64,000 nt of DNA from Paenibacillus sp. HGH0039. GTDB taxonomy: Bacteria; Bacillota; Bacilli; Paenibacillales; NBRC-103111. Position numbers and translations under genes: made by a program. Positions 1 to 8,910 of this stretch are shown here, piece after piece (within the stretch, counting starts at the first letter, position 1; every line of letters begins with the position of its first letter). The notes below the pieces were generated by a model. It saw nothing but the letters and a program-made list of their open reading frames with translations, was not told the origin of the DNA and searched no databases. The stretch lies in contig NZ_KE150413.1 of assembly GCF_000411255.1 (NCBI RefSeq), positions 1,774,580-1,838,579 of the forward strand, given 5' to 3'.

Positions 1-507
1 GCCGCCAAAATCAGACTGGCCGCCGACGCGCTGACCCACCGTGGACAGCCCATGTGGCTTCAGTACTACAAGCTGATCAAGGATGACTTGAAACGGATCG
101 AGACGAATGTAGCGGCACGGAAAAAGCTTGAAGCTCTGCTGGACTACAATAAGCTGTACCGGCATATGTCGACCATTCGTCCGGCGCTGCTTATCAGCCG
201 TGCTCCTGCGGAAGTGGCGAAGCTGGATTCCTTGCTCGTGTTCATGAGAAAGGGATTGGGCGCTCCGACTCTCGACAAACCGAATTTGCTTCAAGCTTCG
301 GAAGAGTTCGGCAAGACAATCGACGGGATATTCGGCCGCTCCGATCGTGAAGCATTCCTGCCGCTGCCCGACACACAGGAGCCCATATTCTGGTCGCTTG
401 GTGTCGGCGCGTTCATTATCGGCGTCCTGCTGTTTGCCGGCTGGCGGATGTTCCGCTTAAAGCCCGGTTACGATACCGTCCGGAATAAAAAGAGAGAAGG
501 CTTCTAG
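1..507 (+). CDS. ypjB: Sporulation protein YpjB, C-terminal part (cut by window edge)
   Basis: The reading frame is open from base 1, so this is the tail of a longer gene whose start lies outside the window. About 168 residues are visible. They are largely helical and charged, ending in one hydrophobic segment (FWSLGVGAFIIGVLLFAGW) followed by a short basic tail, which suggests a protein anchored in the membrane by its C-terminus. The YpjB assignment rests on this topology and on the neighbours, since ypjB precedes a YitT gene, a MazG gene and dapB in Bacillus subtilis. Its biochemical role is not known to me. Its stop codon overlaps the stop codon of the convergent YitT gene in a CTAG palindrome. 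Confidence 0.75.
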   Translation, partial: AAKIRLAADALTHRGQPMWLQYYKLIKDDLKRIETNVAARKKLEALLDYNKLYRHMSTIRPALLISRAPAEVAKLDSLLVFMRKGLGAPTLDKPNLLQASEEFGKTIDGIFGRSDREAFLPLPDTQEPIFWSLGVGAFIIGVLLFAGWRMFRLKPGYDTVRNKKREGF

Positions 508-1382
508 TCAACCTTGAAGCCTTCTCCCAATACTTCGTGCACTTCATTGATAATAATGAATGCGGTGGGGTCGATGGATTTGACCAGTTCCTTGAGCCGC
601 CGCATCTCCTGACGGTAGACCACGCAGTAGACCACTTCTTTCTCTTGACGGGAGAAAGCCCCCTTGGCCGGAAAAAGAGTGACGCCCCGGTCCAATTCTT
701 TTTGAATCGCCTGAGACACTTTTTCCGCTTCATTGGTAATGATCGTAAAAGCTTTGGCGGAATGCGAGCCTTCCGTGATGTAATCGATCATTTTGGAGCC
801 GATAAATACGCTGACCAGTGAGTAGAGTACTTTTTCCTTCGGTATGTAGAGTAAAGACGTGCCGATAACGATGAGGTCGATCAACAGGATGACCTGCCCG
901 ACACTCCATCCTTTCCACTTGTTGCCCAGTTGGGCAAGAATATCCGATCCTCCGGTCGTTCCTCCAAAACGGAATACGATCCCGAGTCCCAAGCCTATCG
1001 TAAAGCCCGCATATAACGCGGCAAGCAAATAATCCTGCTTGGTGGCAAAGGGGATTATCCATCCTTTTCCGATCATGATTTCCATCACCCATAAGAAAAA
1101 CGAAGACGAAAGAGAGCCGAAAATCGTATAGACCATAGCTTTAGAGCCGAAATGCCTCCATCCCAAGTAAAAAAGCGGCACATTCAGAACGAGCGTAGTC
1201 GCGGAAGGCGGAAGCAGGAAAATGTAGTGCAGAAGCAGTGAAATGCCCGTGAGCCCGCCTTCCATCAGCTCATTGGGAATGACAAAATAATGAACCCCGA
1301 ACGAAAAGATGGCGGTCCCGAATGCGATAGGCAAGAACTGCTTCAAATACGGCATTGTCTTTTCTTTTAAAGCCATTGCCAT
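504..1382 (-). CDS. YitT family membrane protein
   Basis: A 292-residue protein with five to six hydrophobic segments in the first two thirds (for example FLPIAFGTAIFSFGVHYFVI and GLTGISLLLHYIFLLPPSA) and a soluble C-terminal domain of about 90 residues with the DUF2179-like pattern (AFTIITNEAEKVSQAI, then GVTLFPAKGAFSRQEKEVVY). This architecture defines the YitT/YpjC family, whose transported substrate is unknown. I placed the start at the ATG (MAMALKEK) that follows a strong AAGGAGG; a longer open frame exists upstream but has no ribosome site. It converges with ypjB and corresponds to B. subtilis ypjC in position. Confidence 0.88.
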   Translation of the reverse strand: MAMALKEKTMPYLKQFLPIAFGTAIFSFGVHYFVIPNELMEGGLTGISLLLHYIFLLPPSATTLVLNVPLFYLGWRHFGSKAMVYTIFGSLSSSFFLWVMEIMIGKGWIIPFATKQDYLLAALYAGFTIGLGLGIVFRFGGTTGGSDILAQLGNKWKGWSVGQVILLIDLIVIGTSLLYIPKEKVLYSLVSVFIGSKMIDYITEGSHSAKAFTIITNEAEKVSQAIQKELDRGVTLFPAKGAFSRQEKEVVYCVVYRQEMRRLKELVKSIDPTAFIIINEVHEVLGEGFKVD

Positions 1383-1501
1383 TGGTTTCTCCTCCTTCCC
1401 TGACTTACCACTAATCACCAATCCTATTGTAATGAAATTCGAGTCCGTTGTCATCCGGGCGCCACAGGCGACTTGATTGTTCCTGCCGGATCATATGGAA
1501 A

Positions 1502-1538
1502 AACAGGCCGGATTCCATTCCTTGGCCTGTTTTTTTGC
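1502..1538. terminator. Rho-independent terminator, probably for the 1554-1985 gene
   Basis: The inverted repeat AACAGGCC ... GGCCTGTT has T-rich flanks on both sides, so it can work in either direction. It lies just downstream of the stop codon of the minus-strand gene at 1554-1985. Confidence 0.7.
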
Positions 1539-1553
1539 TTGGGAAGAAAAGCG

Positions 1554-1985
1554 TTAATAAAAGTCTTTTTTGCGGTATTTGCCGATAAATCCGGCTAAAC
1601 CGAGCATGCCGATGAAGCCCAGCCAGTCCCAGTCCGGATCGTCTCTCCTTGCGGATTCGGATACTTTGGAATCGAACGGCATCAGATTGACGTTGTACTT
1701 TTTGGACGGAGGGTAATCGCCCGGCTTAGGAATCGGGTCTCGGGGAGGCTGGGGCAGGCTAGTGCCTACGCCGCCGTTTGAATACTCTGCCGGATCGGCC
1801 GTTCCGGTGGATCCGCTGATGCCGGACTTGATCCGCTGAGTACCGTAGGATGAGGGCTTATTATCGGGATAACCGAGCGTCCCGGGTTCTCCATGTATGC
1901 CCCGGTCAGCGGATTGCGCGATGCAGGTACCGCAAACGGCCAAAAACATCATCACGCAGAGTGAAAAACTGTACAGTCGTTTCAT
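1554..1985 (-). CDS. Small secreted protein with WGxxGxxG-like C-terminal segment
   Basis: A 143-residue protein with a clear signal peptide (about residues 1-23, MKRLYSFSLCVMMFLAVCGT then CIAQ), a low-complexity middle rich in Gly, Ser and Pro, and a C-terminal block WDWLGFIGMLGLAGFIGKY followed by RKKDFY. A tryptophan, spaced glycines in a hydrophobic stretch and a final basic tail are the plan of the WGxxGxxG small-protein family and resemble a sorting or membrane-retention tail. Function is unknown. It is a single gene with its own downstream terminator, between the YitT gene and mazG. Confidence 0.65.
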   Translation of the reverse strand: MKRLYSFSLCVMMFLAVCGTCIAQSADRGIHGEPGTLGYPDNKPSSYGTQRIKSGISGSTGTADPAEYSNGGVGTSLPQPPRDPIPKPGDYPPSKKYNVNLMPFDSKVSESARRDDPDWDWLGFIGMLGLAGFIGKYRKKDFY

Positions 1986-2159
1986 CTGATTCCCGCCTTC
2001 CTGGTTGACTTCGTTTGCTGCTTATCTTTGGTTTTCCCTCTACCCTAAATGTCATACAAGGAAAGTGTTGTCCGCAAATCGAAAATTGCAATAAAAACGA
2101 GTCTATAATAAGATGTTGGTAAGATTTAAGTTAGGCTGGAAAGAAAGAGAGGCCCTTTT

Positions 2160-2498
2160 ATGGCGGAACGTTCAATGAAGGATCTGCAGCAGGAAGTGGA
2201 TACATACATATCGCAGTTTAAAGAAGGCTATTTCAGTCCTCTTGCCATGCTGGCCAGAATGTCCGAGGAAGTCGGGGAATTGGCCAGGGAAGTCAATCAC
2301 CAGTTCGGGGAAAAGCCTAAAAAAGCATCCGAAGAAGAAAACTCGATTGAGCTGGAGCTCGGCGACATTTTATTTATCACCATCTGCTTCGCCAATTCTC
2401 TGGGCATTGACTTAACGGAAGCGCACGATAAAGTGATGAAGAAATTCAACACCCGGGATGCGGACAGGTGGACCAAAGTAAACACCGATTCCGACTAA
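2160..2498 (+). CDS. MazG-family nucleotide pyrophosphohydrolase (YpjD-like)
   Basis: A 112-residue all-alpha protein with the MazG metal-binding motif EEVGELAREV (residues about 42-51) and the second acidic helix ELELGDILF (about 64-72). MazG-like enzymes hydrolyse (d)NTPs or modified nucleotides to the monophosphate and pyrophosphate, in a house-cleaning role. One short domain only, as in the YpjD subgroup. A good -10 (TATAAT at 2104-2109) lies upstream, so this may be the first gene of the run leading to dapB. Substrate cannot be read from sequence. Confidence 0.88.
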   Translation: MAERSMKDLQQEVDTYISQFKEGYFSPLAMLARMSEEVGELAREVNHQFGEKPKKASEEENSIELELGDILFITICFANSLGIDLTEAHDKVMKKFNTRDADRWTKVNTDSD

Positions 2499-2553
2499 TC
2501 CTCATATGCTGTACCATCCCCGGCTCTTCTGCGGGCGGAAGGAGGATGGACGG

Positions 2554-3075
2554 ATGGATGGGGAACAGGAAATTCAGAAGGCCTACGAGGCTATTCTGAA
2601 CAATGATTTCGAAGAAGCGATCGCATGGTTCGAAAAAGCGGTTTTATCGGAACCGGGTAACGCTTCTTACCATTATAAGCTTTCGATTACGTATGCCAGG
2701 AGCGGAAAGCTCGCGAAAGCGATCGATCATGCGGTCGACGCTTATGATCTGGAACCGGAAAGCGAAGCTTATCAGTATCATCTGACTACGCTGAAAGCCA
2801 AAGCACTGATTGCGGAAGCGGACAAGTGTCTGGACCAAAGCCGGGATAGGGAGCAGCTAAAAAACGCGATCGTTCTGCTGAAGCAGGCGGCTGCCCTGGA
2901 TCCGCTGAGTGCCGAGGCCTGCTTGAAGCTTGCCGCTGCGTATGCGGGCGTAAGCGACTTTGACCTGGCCGTACACGCGGCCGAAGAGGCCATTCGCCTT
3001 GAACCGCTGAATAAGGCAGCGGCGGCACTGCTGGTTGAATACCGCAGGAAACTGCGCCAGTATTTGAAACCTTAA
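2554..3075 (+). CDS. Tetratricopeptide repeat protein
   Basis: A 173-residue soluble protein with about four TPR units, recognisable by repeated pattern: FEEAIAWFEKAVLSEPGNAS, KLAKAIDHAVDAYDLEPES, LKNAIVLLKQAAALDPLSA and FDLAVHAAEEAIRLEPLNK. TPR domains mediate protein-protein contacts; no catalytic domain is present. The start was set at the ATG eight bases after AAGGAGG; the longer frame upstream is not needed. It sits between mazG and dapB on the same strand. The partner protein is unknown. Confidence 0.85.
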   Translation: MDGEQEIQKAYEAILNNDFEEAIAWFEKAVLSEPGNASYHYKLSITYARSGKLAKAIDHAVDAYDLEPESEAYQYHLTTLKAKALIAEADKCLDQSRDREQLKNAIVLLKQAAALDPLSAEACLKLAAAYAGVSDFDLAVHAAEEAIRLEPLNKAAAALLVEYRRKLRQYLKP

Positions 3076-3108
3076 ACACTGCACAAGATAAGAAAGGCGG
3101 TATATGTG

Positions 3109-3915
3109 ATGACTCAGGAAGTAATTAAAGTGGCGGTTGCCGGAGCAAGCGGACGGATGGGCCGTGAAGTGGTAAAAATGGTACTCGGAGATTCCTCCTT
3201 GAAGCTGGTGGCTGCCGTTGACCGGTCCTCCGGTCCGGTAGACGCCGCATCTTTGGTGGGTCTTCCGGATTGCGGAGTTAAAATGTCCAACGATCTGGAA
3301 CTGGCTTTGGTTGAAGGTAAAGCGGACGTTCTGGTAGACTTCACCGGACCTCAGAGCGCTGTCGCCAATACGGCGCTTGCTATTCGTCATGGCGTTAGAC
3401 CGGTAATCGGAACGACGGGGTTTACGACCCAGGATATCGAAGAGTTGGACAAACAATGCAAGGATAAAAAAATCGGCGGACTGATCGCCCCCAACTTCTC
3501 CATCGGCGCTATTCTGATGATGAAATTCGCTTCACAGGCGGCCAAATATTTCCCGCACCTGGAAATCATCGAATACCACGGGGACCAGAAGCTTGATGCT
3601 CCATCGGGTACTTCCGTGAAAACAGCGGAACTTATCTCCCAGAACCGGGAAGAGTTTCGGCAAGGAAACCCCAAAGAAGAGGAACAGCTTGAAGGAGCGC
3701 GCGGAGCTTATTATAACGGCTTCCGTATCCACAGCGTCCGGCTTCCGGGTGTTTTTGCCCAGCAGGAAGTGATTATGGGGGCGTACGGAGAGTCGCTCAA
3801 AATCCGGCATGATTCCTATGAGCGCGCGGCTTATATGCCAGGCGTAAATAAGGCCGTGCATAAAGTCATGACCTATGAAGGCATGATCTACGGGTTCGAA
3901 CATTTTATCGACTGA
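3109..3915 (+). CDS. dapB: 4-hydroxy-tetrahydrodipicolinate reductase
   Basis: Cytoplasmic NAD(P)H-dependent enzyme of the lysine/diaminopimelate pathway, also needed for dipicolinate in spores. The 268-residue protein begins with the dinucleotide-binding loop VAGASGRMGREVV (about residues 9-21), has the catalytic-region motif EIIEYHGDQKLDAPSGT (about 151-167), where the family normally has two histidines (here YHGDQK, so the second is Asp-Gln), and the C-terminal domain typical of DapB. A GTG one codon upstream is possible, but the ATG has the better eight-base spacing from AGGCGG. Length is normal for the family. Confidence 0.96.
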   Translation: MTQEVIKVAVAGASGRMGREVVKMVLGDSSLKLVAAVDRSSGPVDAASLVGLPDCGVKMSNDLELALVEGKADVLVDFTGPQSAVANTALAIRHGVRPVIGTTGFTTQDIEELDKQCKDKKIGGLIAPNFSIGAILMMKFASQAAKYFPHLEIIEYHGDQKLDAPSGTSVKTAELISQNREEFRQGNPKEEEQLEGARGAYYNGFRIHSVRLPGVFAQQEVIMGAYGESLKIRHDSYERAAYMPGVNKAVHKVMTYEGMIYGFEHFID

Positions 3916-4031
3916 TTGTTCTTCATTCCTTCAATCGGACTTCCTAATTACCTCTTATTTATTTTTCATGCTTTTCTACGAACCATACATATCAGCAGAC
4001 CCCCTGAAGGCAGGGAAGGGAGAGTTTACAA

Positions 4032-4454
4032 GTGAGCTTAAATATTGCCTTAATCGCCCACGACCGCAAAAAAGACGAGATGGTCAATTTCGTGACCGCC
4101 TATGAAAAGGTGTTCGACGGGAACCAGCTTTTCGCAACCGGAACCACGGGACAAAGAATTATGGAAAATACAAGTCTGACGATCCACCGGTTTATGTCAG
4201 GCCCCCTTGGCGGGGATCAGCAGATCGGTGCTATGGTAGCTAAAAACGAGATGGACCTGATTATTTTCCTGCGGGATCCTTTGATGGCTCAGCCTCATGA
4301 ACCCGATATCATTGCTCTGCTCCGTTTGTCCGACGTAATGGGGATCCCCGTCGCAACGAATATCGCTACCGCGGAGCTTCTTGTCCGCGCTCTGGACAGA
4401 GGGGATTTCGCTTGGCGGGAGCTTGTCCACAAGTACAAGCCGGGTGAAGCGTAA
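4032..4454 (+). CDS. mgsA: Methylglyoxal synthase
   Basis: Converts dihydroxyacetone phosphate to methylglyoxal and phosphate, an overflow route for glycolysis. The 140-residue protein has the N-terminal [14 protein letters not shown], the phosphate-binding [10 protein letters not shown] and the [15 protein letters not shown] motif with a conserved acidic site in FLRDPL. GTG start after a GGGAAGGGGAG purine stretch. It overlaps bshB1 through TAATG, so the two are translationally coupled; bacillithiol made by the neighbours takes part in methylglyoxal detoxification in bacilli, a sensible functional link. Confidence 0.96.
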   Translation: MSLNIALIAHDRKKDEMVNFVTAYEKVFDGNQLFATGTTGQRIMENTSLTIHRFMSGPLGGDQQIGAMVAKNEMDLIIFLRDPLMAQPHEPDIIALLRLSDVMGIPVATNIATAELLVRALDRGDFAWRELVHKYKPGEA

Positions 4455-5170
4455 TGCAGACGGTAGATATTCTCGTATTCGGAGCGCATGCGGATGATGC
4501 GGAGATCGGAATGGCCGGTACGATCCTGAAGCACACAAGAGCGGGTTATACGGTGGGCTTGTGCGATCTGACCCGGTCCGAAATGTCATCGAACGGAACG
4601 CCCGAAAACCGGCTGGAGGAAGCGAACAAAGCGGCGGAAGCGATGGGAATTGTGCTCCGCTCCAATCTCGGACTTCCCGACCGAGGCTTATCGGCCGGCT
4701 CCAAGGATCAGATTGACGCGATTACGAAGGAAATCCGGCTGAGAAAGCCGAGAATCGTCTTTGCCCCTTATTGGGAAGACCGCCATCCCGATCATATCGC
4801 ATGCTCGCATCTGGTGCAGGAAGCGGTTTTCAATGCCAAACTTAGACGATATTTGCCTGAAACGGAAGCTTTTCAAGTCGAGAGCCTATTCTTTTATTTT
4901 ATTAACGATACCATTGATCCGGACATCGTAGTGGATGTCTCGGACGCCTATCCCGGCAAGAAAGAAGTGTTGCAAGCTTACCGTTCCCAATTCTCGCCTC
5001 CTCAGGTCGGAGAGGACATTGTGCTGACCCCCCTGAACCAGAATTACGTGGAACGCGTGGAAGCAAGAGACGCGCTGCTCGGACAGAAGCGGATGATGGC
5101 TTATGCGGAAGGATTTATGTCCAAGCTGCCCGTTGCACTTCAATATTTTCTGTCCAAGAAAGGAACCTGA
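4454..5170 (+). CDS. bshB1: N-acetyl-alpha-D-glucosaminyl L-malate deacetylase, bacillithiol synthesis
   Basis: Zinc-dependent PIG-L/LmbE-family deacetylase that removes the acetyl group from GlcNAc-malate, the second step of bacillithiol synthesis. The 238-residue protein has the family zinc motif AHADDAEIGMAG (about residues 11-22; AHxDDxE) and a later HPDHIACSHLV (about 114-124) supplying further metal and catalytic residues. It overlaps mgsA by one base and is followed two bases later by bshA, forming a tight operon. Confidence 0.94.
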   Translation: MQTVDILVFGAHADDAEIGMAGTILKHTRAGYTVGLCDLTRSEMSSNGTPENRLEEANKAAEAMGIVLRSNLGLPDRGLSAGSKDQIDAITKEIRLRKPRIVFAPYWEDRHPDHIACSHLVQEAVFNAKLRRYLPETEAFQVESLFFYFINDTIDPDIVVDVSDAYPGKKEVLQAYRSQFSPPQVGEDIVLTPLNQNYVERVEARDALLGQKRMMAYAEGFMSKLPVALQYFLSKKGT

Positions 5171-5172
5171 GC

Positions 5173-6351
5173 ATGAAGGATAAGCTCAAAATCGGAATCA
5201 CGTGCTACCCTACCCTGGGAGGTTCCGGAGTGGTTGCGACGGAGCTTGGCAAGCTGCTCGCGGAAAAAGGCCACGAGGTCCACTTTATTACCCACAGCAT
5301 GCCGTTCAGGCTGGGCAAATTTCACCGGAACATTTACTATCACGAGGTAGAGGTCAGCGATTATTACGTATTCCGTTACCCTCCTTACGATTTGTCCCTC
5401 GCAAGCAAGCTTGCGCAGGTCGCGCAGATGCAGAAGCTGGATCTCCTGCATGTGCATTATGCGATCCCCCACGCCGTTTGCGCGCTGCTGGCCAAGCAGA
5501 TGGTGGGGCCGGATCTGAAGGTCGTGACGACCCTTCACGGGACGGATATTACGGTACTCGCCCAAGATCAGTCCATCAGCGACCTGATCCGGTACGCCAT
5601 TAACGAAAGCGATGCGGTTACGGCCGTTTCCAACGATCTGATCGCGGAAACGAGAGAAACGCTCGATATTTCCCGTGATATTGATCTGACCTACAACTTC
5701 GTGGACAAACGGGTGTATTACCCGCGGGACGTGAAGTCGCTTCGCAAAGAATTCGCCCGGGACGACGAGAAAATTTTGCTGCATATTTCGAATTTCCGGC
5801 CGGTCAAAAGGGTTACGGACGTGGTCGATATTTTCAAGCGCGTCAGTGAAAAAATCCCGAGCCGTCTTCTTTTTGTGGGGGAAGGTCCGGAGCTGTCCAA
5901 AGTGATTTCGTACGTGAAAGAGCTGGGTCTTAGCGACCGGGTTAACTTTTGCGGCAAACAGGATGATGTCGCGCAGCTTATTTCTCTGGGGGACGTTATG
6001 CTTCTGCCTTCGGAAAAAGAAAGCTTCGGACTTGTCGCCCTGGAAGCGATGGCTTGCGGAGTGCCGACTGTCGGTTCGATAGCGGGCGGAATTCCCGAGC
6101 TGGTGACGCACGGCGAGACCGGCTTTCTTGCGGAAATCGGCGACACGGAGAAGATGGCGGACTACGCGGTGGAGCTGCTTAGCGATCCGCAGGAATACGA
6201 AAAAATGTCGGCCGCATGTCTGAACCGTGCCCGCACGACATTCTGCAACGACTGGATCACGATGCAGTACGAGGAAATCTATTACCGGGTTCTGGGAAGA
6301 GAACTGCCTCCGTCGCACCGGGTGGATAAACAAGTTTGCGCGGAAAGGTAA
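5173..6351 (+). CDS. bshA: N-acetyl-alpha-D-glucosaminyl L-malate synthase, bacillithiol synthesis
   Basis: GT4-family retaining glycosyltransferase that joins UDP-GlcNAc to L-malate. The 392-residue GT-B protein begins with KIGITCYPTLGGSGVVATEL (substrate-binding glycine loop), has HVHYAIPHA and TTLHGTDITVL in the N-terminal half, and the EX7E-type donor site ESFGLVALEAMACGVP (about residues 279-294) in the C-terminal half. The start follows bshB1 by two bases. All three genes mgsA-bshB1-bshA run together as in B. subtilis (ypjF-ypjG-ypjH). Confidence 0.95.
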   Translation: MKDKLKIGITCYPTLGGSGVVATELGKLLAEKGHEVHFITHSMPFRLGKFHRNIYYHEVEVSDYYVFRYPPYDLSLASKLAQVAQMQKLDLLHVHYAIPHAVCALLAKQMVGPDLKVVTTLHGTDITVLAQDQSISDLIRYAINESDAVTAVSNDLIAETRETLDISRDIDLTYNFVDKRVYYPRDVKSLRKEFARDDEKILLHISNFRPVKRVTDVVDIFKRVSEKIPSRLLFVGEGPELSKVISYVKELGLSDRVNFCGKQDDVAQLISLGDVMLLPSEKESFGLVALEAMACGVPTVGSIAGGIPELVTHGETGFLAEIGDTEKMADYAVELLSDPQEYEKMSAACLNRARTTFCNDWITMQYEEIYYRVLGRELPPSHRVDKQVCAER

Positions 6352-6385
6352 GCGCGATCCGGTAACGGAAGGAAGAGTACATACG

Positions 6386-7894
6386 ATGGAAGAGAAGAAC
6401 CGGACCATGATTGAAGAAGGGCGCAGAGTGCTCGAAAGGCTGCGCTCCCGTCAGCATGAAGCTTATTTTGTCGGCGGGTTTGTCAGGGATTTTGTCCTGG
6501 AGAGGCCCGTAAAGGACGTGGACATCGCGACTTCGGCCAAACCCGAAGAGGTGATGGAAGCCTTCTCCAAGACGGTGCCTACGGGACTCCAGCACGGTAC
6601 GGTAACCGTTCTGACGGGGGATTACAGTTTCGAAGTCACGACCTTCCGGAAGGAAACGGAATACGAGGGGTTCCGCAGGCCGGCGGAAGTCGAATATATT
6701 ACGGATTTGGAAGAAGATTTGAAACGACGCGACTTTACCATGAACGCGATGGCCATGGATGCCGAAGGAAACCTGATTGATCCGTTCGGCGGCCAAAGCG
6801 ATATGGATAGAGGCGTTCTGAGATGCGTGGGAGAGGCGGCCGAACGTTTCGGGGAGGATGCCTTGCGGATGCTGCGCTGCATCCGTTTCGCAGCCGAATA
6901 CGGCCTCGACATCGAAGAGGCCACGTGGCTGGCTCTGCTGCGGCAGGCCCCTCTGCTGCGGCACATCGCGATGGAGCGCGTACGCGCGGAGCTCCAGCGC
7001 ATGGTGGGCGGCGCGGATCCGGCCCGCGCCGCGGCTCTGCTCCTCGCGAGCGGTCTTTGGCGGCACGCCAAGACTCCGCTCGCACTGCCCTTCGCCGCAT
7101 GGGGGCATCCCCATGCGCAGACGGTTATCGCCCATTTGTCCTCTATCCCTGCGGAGGAGGACAGATGGGCGGTTCTGCTGCTGCTGATCGGTTCGCAGCA
7201 GCCGGAAGCCGTCAGAGCGGAGCTGCGCGCGCTGACGTTCCCCGGCGAGGACATCGCGCGTCTGACGCGCATCCTCGCCGTGCATGCGCAGCTTCAGCGC
7301 GGTGACGCTGAAGCTGCGGCGGTGCGTCCGCGGCCGGAGGCGCAGCCGTCCGCGGAGGAGCGCGCAGCCGCGCGGTTCAAGCTTGCCGTGCTTGCTCACG
7401 GCAAGGAGGCTGCGCGCGGCTGGCTGCGCGCGGCTGGTCTGCTGCGCGCAGCGTGGCGGCGGCAGGCCGGCGCGGGAGCCGGGCTCCCGGAGCAGGACGC
7501 TCCGCCGTCCGCGAATCCCGCGCAGCCTGGTCAGGCGGTGCCACACCGTACATACGATCCGTACGAAGCTTCCGGGGAACTCACCATGGACGAGGAAATA
7601 CATACGGCTGCCGGTGAAGCATGTCTGGAAGAACTTTTCCGCTTCATGACGGAGGAAGCTGCCGTTTACCTGGAAAACGGTGAACCATGGATACACGTGA
7701 TGCCGGTCTATGGCGTCAAAGATCTCGCCGTCGGCGGGAGCGACCTGATGGCGCAAAGCGGGCAAAAAGCGGGACCCTGGATAGGCGAGACGCTGAACCT
7801 ACTTCTGGAGCGGGTTGCCTTGGGGCAGCTGGAAAACACCAAAGAAATTTTAATGACGGAAGCTTTCCGTCCTACAGAAATGCGAGATGAGTGA
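6386..7894 (+). CDS. cca: CCA tRNA nucleotidyltransferase, enlarged middle region
   Basis: Adds or repairs the 3'-CCA end of tRNAs. The head domain shows YFVGGFVRDFVLERPVKDVD and DIATS (metal-binding DxD) and the neck shows DFTMNAMAMD. The C-terminal domain (KDLAVGGSDLMA ... PWIGETLNLLLERV) is intact. The protein is 502 residues, about 100 longer than B. subtilis Cca, because residues about 200-385 are an Ala/Arg-rich stretch coded by very GC-rich DNA (about 6990-7540). The start was put at MEEKNRTM after GGAAGGAAGAG; the open frame upstream overlaps bshA and is unlikely to be translated. It is followed by birA after three bases. Confidence 0.93.
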   Translation: MEEKNRTMIEEGRRVLERLRSRQHEAYFVGGFVRDFVLERPVKDVDIATSAKPEEVMEAFSKTVPTGLQHGTVTVLTGDYSFEVTTFRKETEYEGFRRPAEVEYITDLEEDLKRRDFTMNAMAMDAEGNLIDPFGGQSDMDRGVLRCVGEAAERFGEDALRMLRCIRFAAEYGLDIEEATWLALLRQAPLLRHIAMERVRAELQRMVGGADPARAAALLLASGLWRHAKTPLALPFAAWGHPHAQTVIAHLSSIPAEEDRWAVLLLLIGSQQPEAVRAELRALTFPGEDIARLTRILAVHAQLQRGDAEAAAVRPRPEAQPSAEERAAARFKLAVLAHGKEAARGWLRAAGLLRAAWRRQAGAGAGLPEQDAPPSANPAQPGQAVPHRTYDPYEASGELTMDEEIHTAAGEACLEELFRFMTEEAAVYLENGEPWIHVMPVYGVKDLAVGGSDLMAQSGQKAGPWIGETLNLLLERVALGQLENTKEILMTEAFRPTEMRDE

Positions 7895-7897
7895 CTC

Positions 7898-8872
7898 ATG
7901 GCGGTACGCGAGCGAATTGTAGACTTGTTCCGGAGCAATCCGGGCGTATATTTGTCCGGCGAGCAAATCAGCCGGGAGCTGGGCTGCAGCCGGACAGCCG
8001 TCTGGAAGCACATCGAAAGCCTCCGGCAGGACGGGTTTCAGTTCGAAGCCGTCACCCGTAAAGGCTACCGTCTGATGGAAGAGCCTGACAAGCTCCGGAA
8101 GGCTCATATAGAAGAAGCCTTGCGGACGCGCTTTATGGGCAGGCAAATCGAAGTCCGCGAAGCGGTAGACTCCACTATGAACGAAGCGCATAGGCTCGTC
8201 GCGGAAGGGGCCGAGGAAGGGACGCTGGTCTTTGCCGAAGAGCAGATCTCCGGCCGCGGCCGGATGGGCAGGCACTGGCATTCGCCGAAAGGGAAGGGCA
8301 TCTGGATGAGCCTGATCTTGAAGCCGCGTGTGCCGGTTTACTTCGTTCCCCAGCTTACGCTGCTTACCGCGGTAGCTCTTTGCCGGGCCATCCGTAAGGA
8401 ATGCGGCGTCGAAGTCGGCATCAAATGGCCCAACGATCTTCTTGTGAAGGGCCGCAAAGTAAGCGGGATTCTGCTTGAGATGAGCGGGGAAGACGAGCGG
8501 TTGAAATACGTCATAATCGGTGTCGGCATCACGGCGAACCTGACCGGAGCCGACTTCCCGGAAGAGCTGAAACCGGTGGCCACTTCCCTTGCACTTGAAT
8601 CCGGTTCACCCGTTAAGCGGGAAGCGATGATTGCGGCTTTTCTGAATGAGCTGGAGCAGCTATACGACCTGTATCTGGAAAACGGATTCGCTCCGATCCG
8701 GATCATGTGGGAAGCGATGAGCGTCTCGCTAAATTGTCCCATCCGGGTCAAAACGAGCCAGGGAACGGTGGAAGGCCGGGCGGATTCGCTCGATGACAGC
8801 GGGGCGCTGACCGTGATCGCGGACGACGGCCGCAAAGTTAAAATTTACAGCGGCGATGTCGAATTACGCTAA
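7898..8872 (+). CDS. birA: Bifunctional biotin ligase / biotin operon repressor
   Basis: Attaches biotin to carrier proteins such as the acetyl-CoA carboxylase subunit and, through its N-terminal domain, represses biotin genes. The 324-residue protein has a winged helix-turn-helix (about residues 1-65, LSGEQISRELGCSRTAVWKH), the biotin/ATP site GRGRMGRHWHSPKGKG (about 117-132), KWPNDLLVKGRKVSGILLE (about 175-193) and a C-terminal SH3-like domain. Its start lies three bases after the cca stop with little ribosome site of its own, so translation may be coupled. Confidence 0.96.
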   Translation: MAVRERIVDLFRSNPGVYLSGEQISRELGCSRTAVWKHIESLRQDGFQFEAVTRKGYRLMEEPDKLRKAHIEEALRTRFMGRQIEVREAVDSTMNEAHRLVAEGAEEGTLVFAEEQISGRGRMGRHWHSPKGKGIWMSLILKPRVPVYFVPQLTLLTAVALCRAIRKECGVEVGIKWPNDLLVKGRKVSGILLEMSGEDERLKYVIIGVGITANLTGADFPEELKPVATSLALESGSPVKREAMIAAFLNELEQLYDLYLENGFAPIRIMWEAMSVSLNCPIRVKTSQGTVEGRADSLDDSGALTVIADDGRKVKIYSGDVELR

Positions 8873-8910
8873 ACCGTCTGTTCAAAAGACCGAGTTTTTG
8901 ATATACTGTC

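Noticed and set aside
6257-7765. Long frames opposite and inside cca
   Set aside because: High GC content of this part removes stop codons in all frames; products are Arg/Ala/Pro-rich, without motifs or ribosome sites.
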